From contig CAVORB010000014.1 of the NCBI GenBank assembly GCA_963698495.1, forward strand, positions 1 to 64,000: a DNA stretch of 64,000 nucleotides, read 5' to 3'. Shown here in pieces: positions 1 through 12,030 of the stretch. The stretch comes from CAVORB01 sp963698495. Its GTDB lineage: Bacteria > Pseudomonadota > Gammaproteobacteria > Chromatiales > Chromatiaceae. The notes below the pieces were generated by a model, which worked only from the letters and a program-made list of their open reading frames with translations, was not told where the DNA came from and made no database searches. Position 1 is the stretch's first letter. The number at the start of each line of letters is the position of its first letter. Both the position numbers and the translations under genes were made by a program.

Positions 1-167
1 GGCGATCAGGGGACCAACGATGTGCATGCGCGCCTCCGGTACTCGGTTTCGATGTCCTACGATATGGCGCCGACCCGGTCCGTTGCCAATCACCGGCGAT
101 ACGGCGCTGTCACCGCATGGCTCAAGACGTACAATGTCCCCCTGTCACGACCGGGGATAGCCCAAAG

Positions 168-497
168 ATGCGCGTGTTCCGAATCAACTTCCTCAACCAG
201 GGCAAGGTGTACGAGGTCTACGCCAAGCGCGTGCAGCAAGGCGAGCTCTACGGCTTCGTCGAGCTGCAGGAGCTGCTGTTCGAGGACTCCTCTACGGTGC
301 TGGTCGACCCCTCCACGGAGCGCCTGAAATCCGAGTTCAAGGGCGTGAGCCGGACCATCATCCCCATCCACGCGGTGATCCGGATCGACGAGGTGGAGAA
401 GGAGGGCCAGGGCAAGATCCACGACCTCGGCGACAAGTCCAACGTGACCATGTTTCCGACCGCTCTCTACTCGCCGGGCCGGGACACCGACAAGTAG
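168..497 (+). CDS. DUF1820 family protein
   Basis: A 109-residue soluble protein that begins MRVFRINF and contains VYEVYAKRV and YGFVELQELLF. These segments are typical of the DUF1820 family of small gammaproteobacterial proteins, whose function is unknown to me. The frame stays open upstream to 117, but the extra 17 residues look non-conserved, so the ATG at 168 is preferred. There is no signal peptide or membrane segment. It lies 67 bp upstream of a PDC-type sensor protein on the same strand and may be co-transcribed with it. Confidence 0.8.
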   Translation: MRVFRINFLNQGKVYEVYAKRVQQGELYGFVELQELLFEDSSTVLVDPSTERLKSEFKGVSRTIIPIHAVIRIDEVEKEGQGKIHDLGDKSNVTMFPTALYSPGRDTDK

Positions 498-564
498 ATC
501 GGCAACAGCCTCACGAACTCCCCCCTGGTAAGATCCCGCCCGCCGTCGAATTTCGCAGTACCCG

Positions 565-1509
565 ATGACGACCGAGCTGAAAAGGAGCATTTCGCGCCAG
601 CGCACCGCCCTCTACAACATGCTGGTGGAGCCGCTGTCGTTCCTCGCGACGCGCTGCGCCGAGGTCTGGCCGGACCGGGATGGGCTGAACCGGGTCTTGC
701 TCGCGGGGCTCCGCACCGTCCCCCATTGCCGCTATCTCTATGCCCTGGACACGAACGCCGTTCAGCTGAGCGACAACATCGCGCGGGAGGGCCTGATCAC
801 GCAGGACTTCGACCGCGACCGCTCCGACCGTCCCTACATGCGCGAGCCGATGCCGCCCAACGGCCTGCTGCTCTCGCAGGCCTACATCAGCATGCGCGTC
901 GGGCGCCCCTCCCTGACCGCGGTGCGCCGGGTCGAGTCCGGAGCGCGGCAGCTGGGCTTCATCGGCGCCGATTTCGACCTGCGCGATCTGCCGCTGACCC
1001 GCCAGCTCTACCGCGAGCCCGACCATTGGCAGCAGATGAAGGGCGACCCGGCGATCCGCGGCTCCCTGTTCCAGCAGCGCCGGGTCGAGAGCCTGATGGA
1101 CCAGAATATCGACGCGGTCCTCGCCGTGGTCGACGAGCTGGTGACCGAGAGCGGGGTCTTCCACGCCAAGCTCCACTTCTCCAGCAGCCGGGCCACCATC
1201 TGGCTGGTGGAGGACCCCTACTGCTACCGCATCCTGGGCTACAAGGCCCTCGTCGATCCGGACATCTGCCTCGCCTACCCCCATCACCCCTATCCCGAGA
1301 GGTCGATCGTGCCGGCGGACGCGGTACGCCCGATCCTGGACGGTTTCCGGCGCCTGCGCTTCGCCGACGACGTGATCTACCTGCGCGCGGGCTCGCTCAA
1401 CATCTTCAACGGGATGGTGAGCCTCAACTTCTCCTGCGACGGCTCGCACTACCTGCGCTACGACGAGTTCCTGGGCGAGGACTCCCCCTTCTGGCGCAGC
1501 ATCGGCTGA
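565..1509 (+). CDS. PDC/Cache-type sensor domain protein without output domain
   Basis: A 314-residue protein with a single PDC/Cache-like sensor fold. The stretch around residues 65-125 (YLYALD, QLSDNI, DRSDRPYM, LLSQAYIS) matches Cache-type domains that normally sit in the periplasmic part of receptors. No transmembrane segment, signal peptide, kinase, GGDEF or methyl-accepting region is visible, so this is a stand-alone cytoplasmic version. Ligand and partner cannot be read from the sequence. The ATG at 565 has only a weak ribosome binding site. An ankyrin lipoprotein follows 62 bp downstream. Confidence 0.7.
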   Translation: MTTELKRSISRQRTALYNMLVEPLSFLATRCAEVWPDRDGLNRVLLAGLRTVPHCRYLYALDTNAVQLSDNIAREGLITQDFDRDRSDRPYMREPMPPNGLLLSQAYISMRVGRPSLTAVRRVESGARQLGFIGADFDLRDLPLTRQLYREPDHWQQMKGDPAIRGSLFQQRRVESLMDQNIDAVLAVVDELVTESGVFHAKLHFSSSRATIWLVEDPYCYRILGYKALVDPDICLAYPHHPYPERSIVPADAVRPILDGFRRLRFADDVIYLRAGSLNIFNGMVSLNFSCDGSHYLRYDEFLGEDSPFWRSIG

Positions 1510-1571
1510 TCTGCCGGCGGCTTGCGCTTTGTCATGGGTCCCGCGGCGGGCTACCGGGACAATCCACCGCC

Positions 1572-2207
1572 ATGCGCACTTCCGGAATCGCGTCGACCCT
1601 GCTCATCGCCCTCACCCTTGCGGGCTGCGACGAGCAGGGTCCGTCCAGCGGGGACGATGGTGTCCCGCTCCTGATCACCGCGGCGGAGCAAGGCGACCTG
1701 CCCGCTCTGAACCGATTGCTGGGAGAAAGTCCGATACCCGATGTGCGCGACGCCTGCCGCTGGACGCCGCTGATGAAGGCCGCGCTCCACGGTCGTCTCG
1801 AGATCGCCGAGCGCCTGCTGGCGGCGGGTGCCGAGGTGGACGCCGAGGACAAGGGCGGCTACACGGCCCTGATGCTCGCCGCATCGAACGGCCACGCGGA
1901 GGTGGTGCGGTTGCTGCTCACCGCGGGGGCGGATGTGAACCACCAGGAGCGAACGTCGGGCTGGACGGCCTTGATCTGGTCCGCCAAGCAGGGCCACGCG
2001 AACACGGTCGAGACCCTGATCGCCGCGGGTGCGGACACGCGCCTGCGAGACCACTCCGGCCGCACCGCCCTCGACTGGGCTCGTGAGCAGGACCATGCCG
2101 GGGTCGTCGCGCTGCTCGGAACCGCAAGCAGGAGCCGAGAGGCCGGCGACATCGCAGAAGGACTGAGCATCGGCTTGCAGCCCCCCGCCCCGGCCCTCAT
2201 CTCTTGA
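1572..2207 (+). CDS. Ankyrin-repeat lipoprotein
   Basis: A 211-residue protein. The ATG at 1572 gives a lipoprotein signal peptide ending in the lipobox LAGC at about residue 20, followed by about five ankyrin repeats. Visible repeat cores are WTPLMKAALHGRLEIAERLL, YTALMLAASNGHAEVVRLLL, WTALIWSAKQGHANTVETLI and RTALDWAREQDHAGVVALL. It is therefore probably membrane-anchored in the periplasm and acts through protein-protein contact. The frame extends far upstream antisense-like through the previous gene, but the signal peptide fixes this start. Partner unknown. Confidence 0.85.
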   Translation: MRTSGIASTLLIALTLAGCDEQGPSSGDDGVPLLITAAEQGDLPALNRLLGESPIPDVRDACRWTPLMKAALHGRLEIAERLLAAGAEVDAEDKGGYTALMLAASNGHAEVVRLLLTAGADVNHQERTSGWTALIWSAKQGHANTVETLIAAGADTRLRDHSGRTALDWAREQDHAGVVALLGTASRSREAGDIAEGLSIGLQPPAPALIS

Positions 2208-2260
2208 GCGTGTCCGGCGCTGCCGGTGTTCTTCCGCGACGACTGCAGGAACCCCAACCC

Positions 2261-2578
2261 ATGAGCCGCAAGCAACGTATCCAGGACAAGCTCCAGTCCG
2301 AGCTCTCGCCGCTGCACCTCGAGGTGATCGACGAGAGCCACATGCACAGCGTCCCCGAGGGAGCTGAGTCCCACTTCAAGGTGCTGGTGGTCAGCGAGCA
2401 GTTCGCCGAGCACAGGCTGGTCGGGCGCCATCGCCTGATCAACCGCCTGCTGGGTGACGAGCTGGGCTCCGGGCTGCACGCGCTGGCGCTGCACACCTGG
2501 ACGCCGGAGGAGTGGTTCGAGAAGGGCGGGACCGCCCCCGAATCCCCCCAGTGCATGGGGGGATCGAAGGCAAGCTAA
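2261..2578 (+). CDS. bolA: BolA family protein
   Basis: A 105-residue BolA-fold protein with SHFKVLVVS, the RHRLINRLLGDEL helix and HALALHTWTPEEW, all diagnostic of the family. BolA proteins bind [2Fe-2S] clusters with monothiol glutaredoxins and influence cell shape and stress response. The ATG at 2261 gives the normal N-terminus MSRKQRIQDKL. The last 18 residues form a non-conserved tail. DNA encoding that tail contains a perfect 9-bp hairpin (2542-2564, loop GTGCA) with no T-tract, which could slow transcripts meeting the convergent symporter gene. Confidence 0.88.
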   Translation: MSRKQRIQDKLQSELSPLHLEVIDESHMHSVPEGAESHFKVLVVSEQFAEHRLVGRHRLINRLLGDELGSGLHALALHTWTPEEWFEKGGTAPESPQCMGGSKAS

Positions 2579-2594
2579 GCCGCGAGCCGAGGCC

Positions 2595-3953
2595 CTAGGC
2601 GTCCTGCGCCGCGGCCTTTTCGTTCGCGAAGTAGGCCCGGGTTACCTGGAACACCACCGGACTCAGGAGCAGCAGCGCGATCAGGTTGGGAAGGGCCATC
2701 AGGGCGTTCAGGGTGTCGGCCACCAGCCAGACGAAATCGAGCTGCGCGGCGGCGCCGATCGGGATGGCGATCACCCAGGCGATGCGGAAGGGCCGGATGG
2801 CGTGGACGCCGAACAGGTACTCGGCGCAGCGCTCGCCGTAGACGCTCCAGCCGAGCATGGTGGTGAAGGCGAACAGGATGAGCCCGAAGGTCACCACATA
2901 GCTGCCAAGCCCCGGCAGGCCGTGCTCGAAGGCGGCAGACGAGAGCGCGGCGCCGGTCACGCCGGTTACCCACTCCCCGGAGACCACGATCACCAGACCG
3001 GTGATGGAGCACACGATCAGGGTGTCGATGAAGGTGCCGAGCATGGCCACGGTGCCCTGTCGCACCGGGTCGTTGGTCTGGGCGGCGGCGTGGGCGATCG
3101 GCGCGCTGCCGAGTCCCGCCTCGTTGGAGAAGATGCCGCGGGCGACACCGAAGCGGATGGCCGCCCACACGGTCGCGCCCGCGAAGCCGCCGCCCGCCGC
3201 CTCGCCGGTGAAGGCGCTGGTGACGATGTGCGCGACGGCGCCGCCGATCTGGTCCAGGTTCATGCCAAGGATCACGAGACCGCCGGCGATGTAGGTGAAG
3301 GCCATGAAGGGCACGAGCTTGCCCGCCACGGTCGCGATGCGGCGGATTCCGCCCAGGAGCACCAGGGCCACCAGCACCGCCATCACCACGCCCACGACCC
3401 AGGCGGGCACGCTGAAGGTGTCGTGCAGGACGTGGGCCACCGAGTTGGCCTGGACCGTGTTGCCGATGCCGAACCCGGCGAGGAAGCCGAACACGGCGAA
3501 GGCCCCGCCCATCCAGGCCCATTTGCTGCCGAGCCCGTTCTTGATGTAGTACATGGGGCCGCCGACGTGGTTGCCCTCCTCGTCCACCTCGCGGTACTTC
3601 ACCGCGAGCACCGCTTCTGCGTACTTGGTGGCCATGCCCACCAGGGCGGTGCACCACATCCAGAACAGGGCACCCGGCCCTCCGAGCGCGATGGCGGTCG
3701 CAACGCCCGCGATGTTGCCGGTGCCGACGGTCGCCGAGAGGGAGGTCATGAGGGCGTTGAAGGGGGTGATGTCCCCCTCGCCCTGCTGGGAGCGGCCCGC
3801 CCACAGCATACGGAACCCATAGCCGAGGCGGATCAGCGGCATGGCACGCAGTCCCACCATCAGGAAGAAGCCCGTGCCGAGGATCAGAACCAGCATCGGC
3901 GGCCCCCAGACGACGCCGTTGAGGTCCGAAATTAGAGTGGTTATCGTGTCCAA
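2595..3953 (-). CDS. Sodium:alanine symporter (AGCS family)
   Basis: A 452-residue polytopic inner-membrane protein. Family signatures include GTGNIAGVATAIALGGPGALFW near residue 85 and EAVLAVKYRE shortly after. FSNEAGLGSAPIAHAAAQT is the AGCS hallmark. About ten or more membrane helices are evident. It should import alanine or glycine with sodium. The start is inferred as TTG at 3953, which sits behind a strong GGGAGGGGAAGG site and gives MDTITTLI, the usual N-terminus. An upstream in-frame ATG near 4040 would add 30 unconserved residues. Convergent with bolA. Confidence 0.88.
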   Translation of the reverse strand: MDTITTLISDLNGVVWGPPMLVLILGTGFFLMVGLRAMPLIRLGYGFRMLWAGRSQQGEGDITPFNALMTSLSATVGTGNIAGVATAIALGGPGALFWMWCTALVGMATKYAEAVLAVKYREVDEEGNHVGGPMYYIKNGLGSKWAWMGGAFAVFGFLAGFGIGNTVQANSVAHVLHDTFSVPAWVVGVVMAVLVALVLLGGIRRIATVAGKLVPFMAFTYIAGGLVILGMNLDQIGGAVAHIVTSAFTGEAAGGGFAGATVWAAIRFGVARGIFSNEAGLGSAPIAHAAAQTNDPVRQGTVAMLGTFIDTLIVCSITGLVIVVSGEWVTGVTGAALSSAAFEHGLPGLGSYVVTFGLILFAFTTMLGWSVYGERCAEYLFGVHAIRPFRIAWVIAIPIGAAAQLDFVWLVADTLNALMALPNLIALLLLSPVVFQVTRAYFANEKAAAQDA

Positions 3954-4130
3954 GCCTTCCCCTCCCGAATCGGAAAGCCCGTAACTATACACGGCGGGCA
4001 ATCTGGTTCCCAACCGGACGCGAGAGGGTTTACCCGCGGCCATCGGAACCCTTATCCTTTGCCGCCTTGCGCGGCGCCTGGGACTGGTGTGTCCGCGCTG
4101 CAGCGAACAGGTTTCTGGAGGACACCGCCC

Positions 4131-4493
4131 ATGGCCGTATGCAACGAAATCAAGAGCTTCTCGCGTGCGCACGAGCGCATCGCCGACTTCTTCTCCCTGC
4201 TGGCGGTCGCTTTGCTGTTCGCCACGATCTGGGCGACGCTGCAATACCACCAGCCCGTGCTCGATTGGCTGCGCGAGGGCCCGCTGGTCAACACCGCGAT
4301 CCTGATCGCCGTCCTGGTTCTGGACGTTTTCCTGATCCTCGCTTTCCTCGCCATCGGCTCCGCCCGCTTCGGCGAGGAGAACGAGCGCTGCTTCGGCACC
4401 TTCCGCGGGCGCCGCAGTCACAACGGCTCTCCGGTCGGCATCTTCAGCGCCTGGATCAGCCACATGGAGAACGTCGGCAAGAAGCACCGCTGA
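4131..4493 (+). CDS. Small two-helix membrane protein, unknown function
   Basis: A 120-residue protein with two hydrophobic stretches at roughly 20-40 and 52-76, joined by a short loop, and a charged C-terminal half (RFGEENERCFGTFRGRRSH). The start at 4131 has TGGAGGA upstream at good spacing; the longer frame from 4059 is not needed. It is divergent from the sodium:alanine symporter. I do not recognise the family, and no enzyme motif is visible. Confidence 0.6.
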   Translation: MAVCNEIKSFSRAHERIADFFSLLAVALLFATIWATLQYHQPVLDWLREGPLVNTAILIAVLVLDVFLILAFLAIGSARFGEENERCFGTFRGRRSHNGSPVGIFSAWISHMENVGKKHR

Positions 4494-4583
4494 GTCGGCT
4501 GCCATTGCCGGGAGACCACGGCGGGATCACTCGGCGTCGCGGGCCGCAGATGCACCTCGGATATTGAGCGCGGCCCCGCTCGG

Positions 4584-5132
4584 ATGATCGACCAGGCCAC
4601 GCTCGAAACCGGTCGGCTATGGCTCCGTCCCCTTCAACCCTCGGACGCGGCGGCCATCCAGCAGGCGGCGAGCGCCCGCGCGGTCGCCGACACCATGATC
4701 TCCCTGCCCCATCCCTATCCCGCGGGTGAGGCCGACCGGTATCTCGCCCGCCGGCAGGCGGAGCTTGAGCGAGGTCTGTCGGCCACCTTCGCCTTGGTGC
4801 GAAAGGCGGACGCGGGTTTTGCCGGCCTCATCGAGCTGCGCGCCATCGAGCATGAGCACTCCCAGGCGGAGCTGAGCTTCTGGTTGGCGGCGGAGGTATG
4901 GGGACTGGGCTACATGACCGAGGCTGTCGCTGCGGTTGTCGCCTTCGGGTTCGACAATCTCGGGCTCAACCGGCTCTACGCCTTTCACATGCTGCGAAAC
5001 CCGGCGTCCGGGCGTGTCCTGCAGAAGAACGGCTTCCGGCGAGAGGGCTTGCTCAGGCAGCGCGTGCGGAAGTGGGGGCGATTCGAGGACGTGGCGCTGT
5101 GGGCGATTCTGCGAGAAGACTGGCAGCGCTGA
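4584..5132 (+). CDS. GNAT N-acetyltransferase, RimJ/RimL type
   Basis: A 182-residue single-domain GNAT enzyme. The acetyl-CoA loop is visible as VWGLGYMTEAVAAVV (residues about 107-121), followed by LNRLYAFHMLRNPASGRVLQKNGFRREG, the typical RimJ/RimL end of the fold. It should transfer acetyl from acetyl-CoA to an amino group, perhaps a protein N-terminus or a small molecule; the substrate cannot be deduced. Convergent with the Doc toxin gene 89 bp downstream. Confidence 0.82.
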   Translation: MIDQATLETGRLWLRPLQPSDAAAIQQAASARAVADTMISLPHPYPAGEADRYLARRQAELERGLSATFALVRKADAGFAGLIELRAIEHEHSQAELSFWLAAEVWGLGYMTEAVAAVVAFGFDNLGLNRLYAFHMLRNPASGRVLQKNGFRREGLLRQRVRKWGRFEDVALWAILREDWQR

Positions 5133-5221
5133 AGCGGATCGGGAGAGTACCTGAACAGAATCGCCGGCTGGGCCAGACGGCGCCCACTTGCTACACCGCC
5201 GACGGCTTCAGGTCCAATCCG

Positions 5222-5626
5222 TTACGGGTGGCGACGTCCACTGGGAATCGATGAATCCCGAATCCAGATCGCAAGCTCGTCTTCGGTGAGGGTTCCGGCA
5301 GCCAGTTGCCGGTACATGAGCACGGCCTCCGCTTCGGCTGCGTCAAGGGAGAATCCGTTCAGTTCCAAGAAGACGGCCGCGATCGTCAGCGCGATTCGCT
5401 TGTTGCCGTCCATGAAAGGGTGATTACGGGCCAACCCGTAACTGTAAGAGGCGGCCAACTCGAACACCGAAGGATCTTTTCCATAGGCCGCCTTCTGTTT
5501 CGGGCGAGCCAGCGCGGAGTCGAGTAATGCCTGGTCACGTATGCCAGGCAAGCCCCCATGCTCGGCGAGGAGCATCTGATGTACCGCGTGTACGAGCTCC
5601 GGCAGGACCCATACGGGATCACTCAC
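5222..5626 (-). CDS. doc: Doc-type (death-on-curing, Fic fold) toxin
   Basis: A 134-residue protein with the Fic/Doc catalytic motif HPFMDGNKR at residues 69-77. Doc toxins use this motif to phosphorylate EF-Tu and block translation. The length and the LPGIRDQALLDSALARP region fit the Doc subfamily. The start codon overlaps the last codon of the upstream antitoxin gene by 4 bp (ATGA), indicating translational coupling. The classic partner is Phd; here it is an AbrB/MazE-type protein. The catalytic motif is intact, so the toxin is probably active. Confidence 0.88.
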   Translation of the reverse strand: MSDPVWVLPELVHAVHQMLLAEHGGLPGIRDQALLDSALARPKQKAAYGKDPSVFELAASYSYGLARNHPFMDGNKRIALTIAAVFLELNGFSLDAAEAEAVLMYRQLAAGTLTEDELAIWIRDSSIPSGRRHP

Positions 5627-5847
5627 TTCGCTAACTCGTGGAGTGCGTTCCGGTACCGCCTCATCACCTTTTCCGCGGCATCCATTTGGGCCTCGAAATC
5701 CTGTTGATAAGGGGTGAGGGTCAGCCCCTCTGGCGTATCCACCAGGTAGAGCACGTCTCCCTTCTCCGCGCGGAGCTTCACAAGTGCTTCTTTTGGCAAC
5801 ACAATTCCCATGGAGTTGCCGATTGCGGTCACTTTCACTTTCAGCAT
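5623..5847 (-). CDS. AbrB/MazE/SpoVT-type antitoxin
   Basis: A 74-residue protein whose N-terminal 45 residues form a swapped-hairpin AbrB/MazE DNA-binding fold (KVTAIGNSMGIVLPKEAL, then KGDVLYLV). The C-terminal tail (DAAEKVMRRYRNAL) is charged and would be the part that binds and neutralises the toxin. It lies first in a two-gene operon with doc and overlaps it by 4 bp. The N-terminal fold should bind its own promoter, where a 7-bp inverted repeat is seen just upstream of the start. Confidence 0.85.
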   Translation of the reverse strand: MLKVKVTAIGNSMGIVLPKEALVKLRAEKGDVLYLVDTPEGLTLTPYQQDFEAQMDAAEKVMRRYRNALHELAK

Positions 5848-5864
5848 GTCGGGAGCCTCACAAC

Positions 5865-5884
5865 GTTATTACGAAAGTACTAAC
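5865..5884 (-). promoter_or_regulatory. Candidate autoregulatory operator of the toxin-antitoxin operon
   Basis: Read on the minus strand, GTTAGTA and TAATAAC form a 7-bp inverted repeat with one mismatch and a 6-bp spacer, lying 18-37 bp before the antitoxin start. The site is AT-rich in a GC-rich region, and its position in the promoter fits binding by an AbrB/MazE-fold antitoxin. Inference only. Confidence 0.35.
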
Positions 5885-6064
5885 AAAGTGTAGGCTTGCC
5901 TGGCAAGGCGTTCAAGTCGCTCGCCGCGGGGGTGTTGTTTGCGTCTCGGGGGGATCGGGGAGACTGGAACGGCTTGCAGGGTAAAGTCGTCTCCTGACCC
6001 CCCCTGCCCTCCCCCTGCGAGGGAGAGGCAATGCGAAATCGGAAAGGTTGGTGGAACTTTCGGC

Positions 6065-8323
<2,259 letters not shown>

Positions 8324-8475
8324 GGCCTCTTCGATCCCGGGAAAGGAACCCCGTTAATTGCCAACCGTTGCCTCTATCGTCCGGCCCTCAGGGAGTCGCT
8401 GAATACTGGCCATCCTGGCCGCAATCAGCGCGCCATCCGTGTGCCGCGGGAAGCGCCGAATCCCATCCTGCCGCC

Positions 8476-8799
8476 CTAGGCCTCCTCCATGGTGCACATC
8501 AGCGGGTGCTGATGGCTGCGGGAGAAATCGTTCACCTGTGACACCTTGGTCTCGGCGATGTCCCGCGTGAAGACGCCGCAGACGCCCACGCCGCGCGTGT
8601 GCACGTGAAGCATGACCTGCGTCGCCTTCTCCCTGCTCATGCGGAAGAAGGTCTCCAACACCTGTACCACGAACTCCATCGGCGTGTAGTCGTCGTTCAG
8701 GAGCAGAACCTTGAACAACGGCGGCTTCTTCAGCTTGGGTCTGGCTTCCTGGACCGAGAGCCCGGATTCGCGCTCCTCGTTTGGGTTCTGGCCGCTCAT
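8476..8799 (-). CDS. clpS: ATP-dependent Clp protease adaptor ClpS
   Basis: A 107-residue adaptor that delivers N-degron substrates to ClpA. The core VLLLNDDYTPMEFVVQVL, then MLHVHTRGVGVCGVFTRDIAETKV, carries the N-degron binding pocket. The start is taken at the ATG at 8799 (MSGQNPNEE), leaving the usual flexible N-terminal extension; the open frame continues upstream without conserved sequence. It lies upstream of clpA and divergent from a cold-shock gene, as in the cspD-clpS-clpA arrangement of enterobacteria. Confidence 0.95.
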   Translation of the reverse strand: MSGQNPNEERESGLSVQEARPKLKKPPLFKVLLLNDDYTPMEFVVQVLETFFRMSREKATQVMLHVHTRGVGVCGVFTRDIAETKVSQVNDFSRSHQHPLMCTMEEA

Positions 8800-9134
8800 T
8801 CTGCTTCCGAGTCTAGTCAAAATTCGACGCCGTTTCGGCTTAATAGAGTAGGGACTTTCGCGCGCTTCTAAAAGGGTTGTGGCCGTTGCGGAAGTTCCAT
8901 TCCCCGCCTTCACGGGGCCGCGCGCGAAGCTTGGCAGGGCGCGCATCAGAGCAACCTCCCGTGCCGCGCTTCGAAGTGCCGGCGAGCCTGCAAATCCACC
9001 AAATTTGACCAGTGAAATCAGCTCACTATACTTCGCAGGTAAGGCGCGGCATCGATGACCAAAGCAAACGCGCTGGATAACAACCGAAAGACTGCCAGAG
9101 ATAGGCCTCGGATAACCCCCGGAGGAGTGATGTG
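8800..9134. other. Divergent clpS/cold-shock intergenic region
   Basis: A 335-bp region without a convincing gene. It must hold the promoters of clpS (left) and of the cold-shock gene (right). The cold-shock side has an A-rich stretch and a strong GGAGGAG ribosome binding site at 9121-9127. Cold-shock genes often have long 5' leaders; nothing here can be assigned as a cold-box with confidence. Confidence 0.4.
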
Positions 9135-9341
9135 ATGATGACGGGTATTGTGAAGTGGTTTAACAATGCCAAGGGGTACGGGTTCGTGAAGCCCGATGGA
9201 CGAGACGAAGACGTCTTCGTCCACTTCTCGGCGATCGACATGGACGGATACAAGACCCTGAAGGAAGGACAGAAGGTCGAATTCGAGATCAGCCAGGGCC
9301 CGAAGGGGCTGCACGCGGCCAAGGTGCACCGCGTGCTCTGA
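9135..9341 (+). CDS. cspD: Cold-shock domain protein (CspD-like)
   Basis: A 68-residue cold-shock domain protein. The RNA-binding motifs RNP1 (KGYGFVKP) and RNP2 (VFVHFSAI) are intact. Possible starts are GTG 9132, ATG 9135 and ATG 9138; the GGAGGAG site 7 bp upstream favours 9135. Family members bind single-stranded nucleic acid. The position, divergent from clpS-clpA, is that of E. coli cspD, which supports this symbol, though by sequence alone CspA-type paralogues are hard to separate. Confidence 0.85.
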   Translation: MMTGIVKWFNNAKGYGFVKPDGRDEDVFVHFSAIDMDGYKTLKEGQKVEFEISQGPKGLHAAKVHRVL

Positions 9342-9440
9342 CTGGAGGCAGCGGCCCCACTCCGCGGGGCCGTCGCCCGTCGAAACTCATTCAGGGGCTT
9401 GCGGCCCCTGACATCCGCTACGGTCCGGGCGCTCTCCGCG

Positions 9441-10697
<1,257 letters not shown>

Positions 10698-10861
10698 GTC
10701 GTCTCTTCGCGGTTGCAACAAAGTTTTGAGTCTAGCACCAGGATCGAGACTTGCGTACCGCCCGCTCCCGGTGATGCGCGAGGGGACGTCAGACCGTATC
10801 ATGCCGGGTCGGCGCGCCGCCGCCAGGACCGATCGAGAGCCAAAGCCGGACGCAGTTCTTC

Positions 10862-11980
10862 ATGCCCGATCCGCATCCCGGAACCGACCCCCGCGGACCC
10901 GTCATCGTCGGCCTCTCCGGCGGCGTGGACTCCGCCGTCGCCGCCCTGCTGCTGCTCGAGCAGGGACACGAGGTGCTGGGGCTGTTCATGAAGAACTGGG
11001 AGGAGGACGACGACCCCGGGTACTGCGCCGCCGCGGCGGACCTGGCGGACGCCCGGTCGGTCGCGGAGCGCCTGGGCATCCCACTGCACACGGTGAACTT
11101 TTCGGCCGAGTACTGGGACCGCGTCTTCAGCTATTTCCTCTCGGAGTATCGGGCCGGGCGCACGCCGAACCCCGACATCCTCTGCAACCAGGAAATCAAG
11201 TTCCGGGCCTTCCTGGATCACGCCCTCGCCCTGGGCGTCCCGCGCATCGCCACCGGACACTACGCAGGCATTGCGGCGGGTGAGCAAGGTTTCCACTTGC
11301 GCCTCGCGGCCGACCCGGATAAAGATCAGACCTATTTTCTGCACCGGCTGGATCAGGGGCAGCTCGCCCGCAGCCTGTTCCCGCTGGGGGGTTACCGCAA
11401 GCAGGAGGTGCGCGGCCTCGCCCGGCGCGCAGGCCTGGCGGTCTCGGAGAAGAAGGACAGCACCGGGATCTGCTTCATCGGTGAGCGCCGGTTCCGCGAT
11501 TTCCTCGCCCGTTGGCTGCCGCGGGAGCCGGGGCCGATCGAAACGCCGGAAGGCGCGGTCCTGGGCCAGCACCAGGGCCTTGCCTATTACACCATCGGAC
11601 AGCGCCAGGGACTCGGGATCGGCGGTGTCGCGGGCAGCGCGGAGGAGCCCTGGTTCGTAGCCGCGAAGGAGCCGGAACGCAATGCCCTCGTCGTGGTGCA
11701 GGGACACGATCATCCCCTGCTGATGAGCAACAGGCTCCGCGGCGGTCAGCTGCACTGGATCGCGGGGCGTCCGCCGGCGGAACCGCCGTTCGCTTGTCAG
11801 GCCCGGCTGCGCCACCGCCAGCCGCTGCAGGCATGCAGGGTGGAGCGCATCGACGCCGCGCAGTGCGAGGTGAGCTTTCCCCGGCCGCAGCGGGCGGTCG
11901 CTCCCGGGCAGTCCGTGGTCTTCTACCTCGGCGACGAATGCCTGGGCGGGGCCGTCATCGAGAGCGCGGCGAGAGACTGA
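10862..11980 (+). CDS. mnmA: tRNA-specific 2-thiouridylase MnmA
   Basis: A 372-residue PP-loop enzyme that thiolates uridine 34 of Lys, Glu and Gln tRNAs. The ATP pyrophosphatase loop is SGGVDS (19-24). The two catalytic cysteines are in NPDILCNQEIKF and STGICFIGERRF. The length matches the family. hflD follows 50 bp downstream, the same order as mnmA-hflD-purB in E. coli. Confidence 0.97.
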   Translation: MPDPHPGTDPRGPVIVGLSGGVDSAVAALLLLEQGHEVLGLFMKNWEEDDDPGYCAAAADLADARSVAERLGIPLHTVNFSAEYWDRVFSYFLSEYRAGRTPNPDILCNQEIKFRAFLDHALALGVPRIATGHYAGIAAGEQGFHLRLAADPDKDQTYFLHRLDQGQLARSLFPLGGYRKQEVRGLARRAGLAVSEKKDSTGICFIGERRFRDFLARWLPREPGPIETPEGAVLGQHQGLAYYTIGQRQGLGIGGVAGSAEEPWFVAAKEPERNALVVVQGHDHPLLMSNRLRGGQLHWIAGRPPAEPPFACQARLRHRQPLQACRVERIDAAQCEVSFPRPQRAVAPGQSVVFYLGDECLGGAVIESAARD

Positions 11981-12030
11981 GCGCGCAAGCCCCCCACAAC
12001 CCGAACCCGACATACCGGACCTTCACCACC

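Noticed and set aside
5990..6035. A C-rich tract with a CTCCCCCTGCGAGGGAG palindrome after clpA considered as terminator
   Set aside because: No U-tract follows on the clpA strand. It looks like a common short intergenic palindrome, and a functional claim is not supported.
9392..9410. A hairpin CAGGGGC-TTGCG-GCCCCTG between the cold-shock gene and icd as terminator
   Set aside because: The stem is only 7 bp and neither side has a T-tract. It may fold but cannot be called an intrinsic terminator.
10698..10861. Promoter calls in the icd/mnmA divergent region
   Set aside because: A TAGACT -10-like hexamer is present on the icd side, but no acceptable -35 lies at 16-19 bp, so I did not list it.
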